DNA of 64,000 bases from the NCBI GenBank assembly GCA_029783825.1, contig JAREIK010003090.1, positions 137,166-201,165 of the forward strand, read 5' to 3'. Source of the DNA: Sapria himalayana (taxonomy: Eukaryota > Streptophyta > Magnoliopsida > Malpighiales > Rafflesiaceae). The notes below the pieces were generated by a model. The model ran no database searches. It was given only the letters and a program-made list of their open reading frames with translations, and was not told the DNA's origin. Positions 49,014 to 64,000 of this stretch are shown one piece after another. Both the position numbers and the translations under genes were made by a program. Numbering within the stretch: the first letter of the stretch is position 1; the number at the start of each line of letters is the position of its first letter.

Positions 49014-52000
49014 TATGTCTATCTGTCTGTCTATCTATCTGTATATTGATTTGTCTATTGATCAATATATCTATCTTTCTATCTATCCATATATCTAATT
49101 ATCTATCTATCTGTCAATTTATTAATCTATCCATCTATCTATCCTTGTATCGGTCTATCTATCTATCCGACTATCTATTTGACTATCTATCTATCTTTTG
49201 ATAAGTCTATCTATCTGTCAATCTATCCATCAATCTATCCATATATATATATATATGTCTATCTATCAATCTAACTATTTTTCCTTTTTTGTCTTTCTTT
49301 TTATCTATTTGTTTGTCTATCTATTTGTCTATCTATCTATCTTTCTTTCTATCTTTCTATCTGTATTTCTATCTATCTATCTATTTGATTATCGATCTAT
49401 CTTTATATCTAATGTCTATATGTTAGTATATCTCTCTATCTATTTGTCTGTCTGTCAGTCAATATGTGTGTATGTCAATCTGTCTATATATTTATATATA
49501 TGTCTATCTATCTATCTACCTAAAAATATTTCTGTCTATTTATGAATCAATCTATCTATCTATATCTCTATCTTTATGTTAATTTATTTGTCTATCTATA
49601 TGTCTATCTATTTGCCTATCTATCTGTCTATCTACATAACTATCTATCTATCTATCTATGAGTCTATCTATCTGTCTATTTATATGTTTAGTTATCATTA
49701 TATCTATTTATCTATGTATATCTTTGTATTTTTATAAGATTATCTATCTTTCTATCTATCTATTTGTTTTTAATCAGTCTTTCTACTTGTCTATCCATGT
49801 GTTTATCTATTTGTATGTCTATCAATTTGTGTATTTATCTATCTATTTATCTGATCATCTATCTATATATCTGTATGTCTATTAAGCTGTCTATCTATCT
49901 GTGTGTTTATCTCTTTATCTATCTATCTTCTTATCTCTCTATCCATTTGTCTTCCAATCTCTTTATCCAACTGTCTTTCTAACTAACTAACTAACTATCT
50001 ATCTATCTATCTATCTGTCTGTCTGTCTATCTATTTGTCTATCAATCTATCAATCTATCTATCCATTATTTTTCTATCTATCTAAATATCTATCTATCTG
50101 TCTCTCTATTTATCTATCTATCTATCTATCTGTTATCTAACTATGTCCTTATATTTTTCTATATATCTAACTATATATTTTTTTATCTATCTATCTGTAT
50201 ATCTATCTGTCTATATATTATTCTAAATATCTAATATCTTTCTATCTCTCTATCAACTATCTATCTATCTATCTGTTTGTTTGTCTGGCTGTCTATATAT
50301 CTTTTTATATATCTATCTATCTATATAACTATTTAATAATTTATGTATCTATTTGTCTATCTAATTATCTATATATATGTGTATTTATAAATCTATATAT
50401 CTATCTATTTATTTATCTATCTATTTATCTATATATCTATCTTTTTATCTATATGTCTATATATCTATCTATCTATTCATCTATCTATCTATTTATTTAA
50501 CTATCTATCTTTTTGTCTTTGTATCTATCTATATATCTTTTTATCGATCTATCTATCTTAGTATCTATCTATATATAATTTTATCGATCTATCTATCTAT
50601 TTATCTATCTATTTAACTTTCTGTCTAATGATCTATTTATCAATTTGTCTATCTATCTATCTAACTAACTATCTATTTTTTAGTCTAGCTATTTGTCTAA
50701 CTCTCTATCTATTTATCTATCATTCTATCTATCTATCAATCCATCTATCTATCTGTCTATCAATCTATCAATCTATCTATCTATTTGTCTATCTATCTAT
50801 TTGTCTATAAATCTATCTACCAATCTATCTGTCTATCGATATGTCTATCTATATATTTATCTATTTGACTATCTATTTGTCTATTGATTTGTCTATATAT
50901 CTATAAATCTATCTTTCTATATACCATCTATCTAATTGTCTATCTATCTATTAATTTATCTATCTATCTATATATCCTTAAATTAGTCTATCTATCTATA
51001 GATGATCTATTTGTTTATCTATTGATCTTTTGATCAATCAATCTATCTGTCTATCTATCAATAAATATTTTTGTTTATATATCCATATATATAACCAACT
51101 CTCTATTTGTCCTTTTATTTGTCTTTATATCTTTATTATTATTTGTCTGTCTTTTTGATTATCTATTTGTCTTTCTTTCTGTTTATCTATCTGTCTGTCT
51201 GTCTGTCTATTTATTTGTCTATCTATTTATCTTTATATCTGTATGTCTATCTATTCGTATGTGTATCTATCTATATATCTTTCTTTCTTTCTATATGTGT
51301 ATTTATCTATCTATCTATTTATCTATATGTTTATCTTTCTATATGTCTATCTAAATGTCTGTCAATCTGTCAATCAATCAATCAATCTATATATCTATAT
51401 GTATATCTATTTATCTTTCTATCTGTCTGTATATTTTCCTATCTATCTTTCTATCTATCTGTCTATCTATATGTCAGCCTATCTTGCAATCTATTTGTCT
51501 ATCTATCTGTCTATCTGTATGTCAATCTATCTATCTATCTATGAATGTCTCTATATTTTTTTATGTCTATTTATCTTTATATATATCTATCTATCTATAT
51601 ATTTTTCTATTTGTCTATTTATCTAGCTAACTATCAATCTATCTATCTATCACTCTATTTGTCTATTTATCTATATGTCTATTAATATGTCTATCTATCT
51701 ATCTATTTGTATGTTTATTAATCAATTTATCTTCCTATTTGTATATCTTATTATATATCTATTTATATATCTATCTATTTATCTATTATCCTATCTATCT
51801 GTATATGTATTTGATTATTTATTTTTCAATCAATCAATCAATCTGTCTGTCTAACAAACTTTCTATCTATCTTTCTATCTATTTATCTATGAATCAATAT
51901 ATCTAAATATCTATCTGTCTGTCTGTCTATATATTTCACTATCTTTATGTCTATCTATCAATTTATCTATCTATATATCTATTTATCTGTATGTCTAACT

Positions 52001-53957
52001 ATATGTATATTAATCTATGTTTTAAAATGTATATCTTTCTTTCTATCTATTTTTCTAACTTCTACCTAACTATATGTCTATTTATATGTCTATTTATCTT
52101 TATGTCTATCTATATGTCTATTTATCTTTATGTCTATCTATTTATCTATATGTCTATCAAATTATCTATCTATCTTTCTTTCTTTCTTTCTTAATATCTA
52201 TCTATCTATGTATCTATCTATCTATGTATCTATCTACCTATTTATCTATCTTTCTATCTGTCTATCTTTCTATCTATCTCTAGATCTATTTATCAATCTA
52301 TTTGTCTCTCTATCTATCTATCTATCTATATATTTATCTATCAATGTTTCTTTCTGTATGTCTGTCTATATGTATGTATATCTATATGTCTATATGTCTA
52401 TCTATATGTTGGCCTATTTGTCTGTCTATTTGTCTATCTATCTATTTATCTATCTATATGTTTATCTATCAATTTGTCTATCTATCTATCTATCTATATG
52501 TCTATCTATATATCAAACTATATGTCTGTCTATATGTATGTTATTTATCTAACTATTTGCCTGTCTATTTATCTGTCTATCAATTAATCTGTCTATCTAT
52601 ATATCTATCTAATTATCTTTTTATCTATCTTTTTATCTATCTATATATAAATTTATCTATCAATATATCTATATATATATATATCTCTATTAGTCAATAT
52701 ATCTGTCTATCAATCTATCCATCGAATTATCTATATATATATATATATATATATATATCTAACATTCTATCTATCTATCCGTCTATTTATCTGTCAAACT
52801 ATCTGTCTATCCAATTGTATATCTTTTGTCTTTCTTTTGATCTATCTGTCTATCTATTTGTCTATATATCAGTTTATGAATCTATCTAACTATCTGTATA
52901 TCAATCTATCTATAAATATGTATATTTATCTGTCTATCTACCGGTCTATCTATCTGACCATCTATCTATCTATCTATAATCTGCCTATCTTTCTGTCTAA
53001 CAATATATCTATCTATCTATATATCTGGCTATCTATCTATCTATATATCTATCTGTCCATATATTTATTTATCTATCAATCTTTTGTATAATTATCTATC
53101 AATCTATATGTGTATCTATCTTTCTATCTATCTAACTATTTATCTATCAATTCATCTATCTATCTATCTATATGTCTATCTATCTATTTATCTATTAGTG
53201 AATCTATATATCTAACTATTTGTCTATATGTCTGTATATGTATATATCTATTTATGCATCTATATGTCTATCTATCTATTAGTCTATCTATCTATCTATT
53301 TATCGGTCTATCGGTCTATCTATCTATCAATCAATCAATCTGTCTGTCTGTCTATCTATCTATCTATATATGTCTGTATATGTATATGTCTTTTTATGCA
53401 TCTATATGTCTATCTATCTATTGGTCTATCTATCTATCTATCTATTTATTGGTTTATCTGTCTATCTATCTATCTATCATTCTATCTGTCTGTCTATCTA
53501 TCTATCTATCTGTATATCTATCTATCTATGTGTCTATCTGTGTGGCTATCCATCTAATTATCTATTTGTCTATCTGCCTATCAATCTAAAAATCTATCTA
53601 TATGTCTATATGTCTATCAATATGTCAATCCATCTATCTGTCTATCTAAAAGGGTTATCTAACTATCTGTCTATCTATCTATCTATCTATATATCTACCT
53701 ATCTATATGTCTATCTGTCTATTTATCTCTCTATCTATCAATCTATCAATCTATCTGTCAATCTGCTTGTCTATCTATTTGTCTATCTATATGTCTAGCT
53801 AGTTGTCAATCTATTTTTTAATATGTTTATCTATATATTTGTCTATCTATCTATCTATCTATTTTCTATCTATCTATCATGGATATATCTATATATCTAG
53901 GTCTATCTGTCTGTCAATCTTTTTGTCTAACTTTCTATCTATCTATCTATATATCTA

Positions 53958-53990
<33 letters not shown>

Positions 53991-54185
53991 CTATATATCT
54001 ATATATCTATCCATTTATCTATATTTCTAACTATCCATCTATCTATCAGTATATTTATGTGGCTATCTAATTATCTATTTGTATTTCTATAGTTCTTTCT
54101 ATCTGTATTTTTATATGTTGATTTATTTGTTTGTCTACCTTTCTATATATCTATATATTTATCTATCTTTATATCTTTCTATGAA
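49014..54185 (+). repeat. Degenerate (TATC)n array, segment 4
   Basis: This is the longest piece of the + strand CTAT-type array at about 5.2 kb. It has the same variant words and strand bias, and (TA)n runs near 52735-52757 and 53965-53990. Frames up to 195 codons are by-products of the repeat. It starts with TAT, the copy of the triplet left of element B, and passes at its right edge into subterminal CACTA sequence without a terminus. Confidence 0.95.
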
Positions 54186-54702
54186 TCTATGTTCTGGATG
54201 TAATTAGCTAAGAAAATCCATCGCTAAATTCCGGGTTTTATTAGCAATGGAAATTCCATCGCTAAATCTGTCGCTATATTCATGATTTTATTAGCTAGAG
54301 AAATTCCATCACTAAATTCATTGCTAAATTAACTACTTTTCTTGAGTTGAATTTATAAAAATATTCTGTCACTAATCCATTGTAATCCGCTGCTAAATTC
54401 TCACTTTTCTTGAGCAGAATTTACAAAAATATTCTGTCTCTAATCAATCACTAGCCGTTGCTAAATTCCCTGCTTTTTATTAGCCGAATTTACGAAAATA
54501 TTCTGTCGCTAATCCATCGTAAATCCGTTTTCCTACTTTTATTGAGCTGAATTTACGAAAATATTTTATCACTAATCCATCGCTAATCCGTTGCAAATTT
54601 TTATTTCAATGAAAAATCAAAAATCCCTTGCCATTCCCTCGTTACTCCTTCGTAATTTAGCGAGGGATTGATCCCTAGCTAAATGAACATTTTCTTGTAG
54701 TG
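54186..54702 (-). mobile_element. CACTA element D, 5' subterminal region and terminus only
   Basis: Direct words AAATTCCATCGCTAAATC and TTTACGAAAATATTCTGTC recur and lead to the terminus, read inward as CACTACAAGAAAATG. The type matches the right ends of elements A and B. The terminus abuts transposase coding sequence of element E, so D looks inserted into E. The other end of D is not present; the sequence passes into the TATC array at 54185. Confidence 0.8.
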
Positions 54703-56423
54703 CCTCAACTCCTCATCAATCAATCAATGAAGAAGAAGTTAGTTGCTTGAAGAATAAATAAATCTCAGTTATCGGCTCCATATTCTATTAGGTAAGAATT
54801 CTCGAAGTGCAATTGGTAATAATCTTTGCATGAATACATGACAATCATGACTCTTCATTCCAAACATCTAAAGTTTTTTCGCATCCATGCATCTCCCTAG
54901 ATTAGAAGCATAACCAATAGGAAATGTAAGTTTTTTTACCCACTCCAACACAACCTTATTCTGTGATTTATTTAAAACAAATGGCACATTAGGGTATTTA
55001 TTGGTTACAAGATTTTTTGTAAATTGAGGACTACAATAATATTTATGCAATTCATCTCTTGATTTGAAAGAGTCCTTAGTTTTCCCTGGAATATTAAACA
55101 CTGTATTGAAAAAATTGTCAAACACTTTTTGCTCGATATGCATAACATCAAGATTGTGCCTGAGCAAGTGTTCATGCCAGTAGGGCAAATCCCAAAAAAG
55201 TCTTCTCTTATTCCACCCACAAGTCTTTGATATAGCTGCATTCACAGCCTTGGCATCAACATCTATCACATTCCCCAAGTCATTGTTATTCAATTCCGGC
55301 AGAATATCATCCCCATATCTAACCCCCAGGAATTGTTTAGTAACCTTTCTATTCTTAATAAATTCTTTGGTATTACGTCAATATGGATGATTAATGGGCA
55401 ATACCTTTTGTTGGTTGTTGAACCACGACTGTTTTCTGCTCTTAATTAATCTAAAAGCATCAAAATCTTCCAGACAATGCAGGCATGTCAACATACAAGT
55501 TGTATTCCATCCAGACATCATAGAATATCCTGGAAAGTCATTTATGGTCCACATGAGGGCAATGCGCATCTGAAAATTTTGCCGTTTGGAAATATCATAA
55601 GTTTAAACCCTAACACCCCAAAAACATTTCAACTCAGCTATCAATGGTTGCAATAAAATTTTGCATTTTGCTTGTACTGAGCATGTCCACATATTTTACA
55701 ACTATTAAGGTCATTGTCATTATCCCATTATATCATACAATTGTTCACACATTAATGAATGACATGTATGGGTAATTTCAAGCCTCTAACTAACTTCTTC
55801 ATGCTGCAGAAATCCAATGGCATCAGATTATATTTTGGCAACAATTCTTGAATGAATTTAGACATATCATCAAACCATGCCTGTGAATACTTGTGTCTGC
55901 ACTCTATTTTTAATATCTGAACGGCTAGAAAAAGTTGAGTATGCTTAGAATTTCCCTCATATACAGGTTTGTCTCCAGCTTTTATCATGTCATAGAAATT
56001 TTTTTCCTGTGCATTTGTATCCTCATTCAGGTTGAATTCAACAACCACTGCATCAAAAACCATTTTATGCTATGTTGTGTGATTAATATTATCTGAGACC
56101 AGTTGATTAGTTTCACTTACTAACACCCATACTAAACTAGAAAACATCTGCTGGACTTGCTTCTCACCATGGTATATCCAAACATAGTAATCTGCCACAA
56201 AACCATTTCTATACAAATGTATCTTTATAGTTTCAACATTCAAAAACTTTTTATTCTGACATTTAACTAAACTGCAATGACACATTATATCTATACCACT
56301 ATTCACACACTCAGGATGTCTCAAAGCAAACTCAACAAATTCATCAACTTTATCCCCCCATTCATTAGAGAACATTCCATTCACTATTCGACCATTGTAC
56401 ATCCATTCATGATCATCTTCCAT
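54703..56423 (-). pseudogene. TNP2-like CACTA transposase (element E), truncated and internally deleted
   Basis: Read on the minus strand from 56423, the start MEDDHEWMYNGR opens the transposase-associated domain (FALRHPEC, IMCHCSLVKCQNKKFLNVE, FVADYYVWIYHGE). The central region follows at about 55750-55900 (WFDDMSKFIQELLPKYN, MKKLVRGLKLP). Near 55650 about 150 residues of the usual protein are missing. Sequence then resumes with TYDISKRQNFQMRIALMWTI, ending in NDFPGYSMMSGWNT. After a frameshift near 55375 it continues with CGWNKRRLFWDLPYWHEHL, RHNLDVMHIEQKVFDN and, past a stop at about 54866, MKSHDCHVFMQRLLPIALRE. It stops at about 54703, within ITEI-LFFKQLTSSS, where element D begins. Stops and the deletion make it inactive. 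Confidence 0.85.
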
Positions 56424-56449
56424 AACTAGTTAAAAAAATCATTTTATTT

Positions 56450-56902
56450 AACAAACACAATTATCTCTTATTATAATTATATATAATTATATAGACATTT
56501 ATTTAGATATACAAATATTTATATATAGTTATACACATATAGTTTAAAAAAATGTTGTATATTGTTATACATGTAATTATAAATAGAGTTACATGTGGTA
56601 ATACATATAGTTACACATATAGTTAAATGTATATTTATACATGTAGGTTTTTATATTTGTTCATTTAATTTTATATATCTATACATATAGAAACGTATAG
56701 GTATAGATATAGTAAAATACTTTTTTATATACTACTATATACAAGTATATATTAAATATAAACTATAAATTTAATACATAAATATAATTTTGCATAAACT
56801 ATTAAAGTTATACACATTGTAAGATACAATTATTTATAGTTATATATTATTTTACATATAATATATAATGTTATAAATAGTTATATATAATTAAACATAT
56901 AG

Positions 56903-56945
<43 letters not shown>

Positions 56946-57220
56946 TACAAGTAGTTATAAGTAGTTATACATAAATATATACAACATTATAAACAAATAT
57001 TTTGATTTAATTATATGAATATATATGTGTATATAGTTACAAATATAGTTATATATACTTATATAAATATTTATTTAGATATACAAATATTTATATATAG
57101 TTATACACATATAATTAAACATAATGTTCAATGTTGTTATAAATGTAATTATAAATATTGTTAAATATTGTTATACATATAGTTATACATATATGTCAGC
57201 TATATGTAGACAAGTAGATA
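56450..57220 (+). repeat. GTTATACATATA-type satellite beside the E transposase
   Basis: This is the same unit as in elements A and B, with TTATACATGTAATTATAAA near 56565, TTCATACAAGTAGTTATAAG near 56942 and a (TA)n run at 56908-56941. It lies 5' of the minus-strand TNP2, which places the satellite in the 5' part of the ancestral element. Confidence 0.8.
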
Positions 57221-57454
57221 CGATATTAAAAAAAAATTTGTACCAATAAACTCAAAATGTATACATGACAAGTTAGATAAATAGAAACATTATATATTTA
57301 TCAATCGTATCATTTTATGAAGTATTTTAGATTTGATTATAATATCTATATATATAAAATTAATACATAGACAGAAGATGCCGAATTAAAATATAGGTAG
57401 ATAACATGAGAGTAATATAAAGTTCGATTTATGAACTAAAATATATAGATAGAT
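57221..57454. other. AT-rich spacer
   Basis: No gene or recognised repeat is present. A short GATA run lies at 57441-57460. Confidence 0.4.
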
Positions 57455-57665
57455 AGCGATGGATTATCAGTTACATCATTATATTAGCTATGGATTATCA
57501 GTTCCATCCCTAAGGAACTTTTAGAATTTTAGCTAACAAAATTATGTTTGGAATAGTGACGTATTCTTAGTTCCATCGCTATTATTAGCGATGGAATTTG
57601 GTTCCGTCACTAAATTTGCAACTGAATTTTATTCTGTCTCTAAATTTAGCAAATGTTTAGTTATT
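57455..57665. repeat. CACTA subterminal-like repeats without a terminus
   Basis: Words such as AGCGATGGATTATCAGTT, TTCCATCGCTA and CCGTCACTAAATTTG recur. They resemble subterminal repeats of the CACTA ends in this window but differ in detail. No CACTA terminus was found beside them. They may be the remains of the 5' end of element E or of another family. Confidence 0.5.
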
Positions 57666-58440
57666 TTTATTTTTATGAATATTGCTTTGATTCAAGATTA
57701 GCATGATATAATTTTCAGTTAATTAATAATTTTAAAATATTTTAGTTTATTTATTAATTTTTTTTCTCATTTGGTTGTAATTTTTTTTCCGTACAATTAA
57801 TGGAAATTTAATTAAATGAATTTAAAAATATTTTATATTGATTTAATCATTTAAACTTTGGTTGTCAACTTTGTTTTTGTAACAACGGAAGTAAATTTAT
57901 GCTAACTTTTGTGTAATGTATTATAATAGTTAGTAGTTATTTTTATTTGTGAAACAATTATTTATAAAATAATAATTATATAATATAATAAATATGAAAA
58001 TAATAACAATAAAACATATATAAAATAAATATAAAAGTATTACTAAAAAATAAAATCTTTATTACAAAATGGAAAATTTTTCTATAGGCCATATTAGTTC
58101 TATTTACAAAATATAAATGGAAATAATTATACAACATACCATAGACCATATTTATATTTTTAATATAACTTTGGTATCATTACTTTTTCCAAAACAATGC
58201 CCTTTTTATTTTAGATCCACAACTTCATTGTTTTGAGCTTCCCTAAATTACTTTATTTTATTTTTTTGTGAAATCTTCTAAGTTACTTTAAACTAAACTT
58301 TAAATCTTATTCTCTTCAGTTTTTTTAAGATAGTAACATAAATTCCCCAAGCCATTCTAATCCAATGTAATTGCTACCCATAACTGCCAACCATCATCAC
58401 CCCACCGCCATCCATCACCATCATCTTCAAATACCGCCAT
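57666..58440. other. AT-rich segment, no gene recognised
   Basis: The stretch is AT-rich, ending in a short CACCATCAT-type triplet-rich patch at about 58388-58450 that adjoins the second tetranucleotide array. Confidence 0.45.

Positions 58441-64000
<5,560 letters not shown>

Noticed and set aside
52130..53800. Overlapping open frames of 140-195 codons in array segment 4
   Set aside because: Same repeat origin; several frames are open at once over the same bases.

Overview
This window looks like repeat-dominated nuclear DNA from a flowering plant. It is very AT-rich. Every recognisable protein-coding relic belongs to a plant transposon family (CACTA/En-Spm TNP2 and its companion ORF, and a Ty1/copia RNase H end) or to the plant trichome-birefringence-like (TBL) family. 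I see no intact host gene, no rRNA or tRNA gene and no CRISPR array. The species cannot be told from the sequence.

Layout. A long, degenerate tetranucleotide array with TATC on the + strand occupies 1-3770, 13566-17640, 35317-36223 and 49014-54185, about 13.9 kb in all. It is split by CACTA-type elements: A (3771-13565), a composite C (about 18.56-35.3 kb) and B (36224-49013). A and B have CACTA-like termini, flanking TAT duplications, and empty sites that rejoin in the 4-bp phase of the array. A second array in the opposite orientation (GATA on the + strand) runs from about 58441 to the window end. Between the two lies a nested junction: a CACTA terminus (D, 54186-54702) that interrupts a minus-strand TNP2 transposase pseudogene (E, 54703-56423), followed by satellite and subterminal-like sequence.

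The elements share an architecture. Reading from the 5' end: terminal repeat; subterminal region with many copies of a (T)TAGCGATGG/AGCTAGGG-like word; a satellite of roughly 500-650 bp units built from GTTATACATATA words; TNP2; a second transposase ORF (Transposase_24/Ptta type); a variable cargo slot; an array of about 24-bp dyad-symmetric TGTACA units; a conserved block of about 240 bp; 3' subterminal repeats and terminal repeat. A and B carry the ends and satellites but no TNP2, so they look non-autonomous. C has both transposase ORFs, riddled with stops and introns, but lacks a recognisable 5' end. C also carries about 8.6 kb of extra DNA between its conserved block and its 3' end, including a TBL gene fragment. 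E has the N-terminal and central TNP2 domains with an internal deletion.

Other features: a 387-bp Tourist/Harbinger-like MITE with perfect 18-bp inverted repeats and TTA duplications inside B, a Ty1/copia relic inside A, a polypyrimidine tract just upstream of the C transposase, and several tandem duplications. The many open frames rich in Tyr/Leu/Ser/Ile inside the tetranucleotide arrays are by-products of the repeat and are not annotated as genes.
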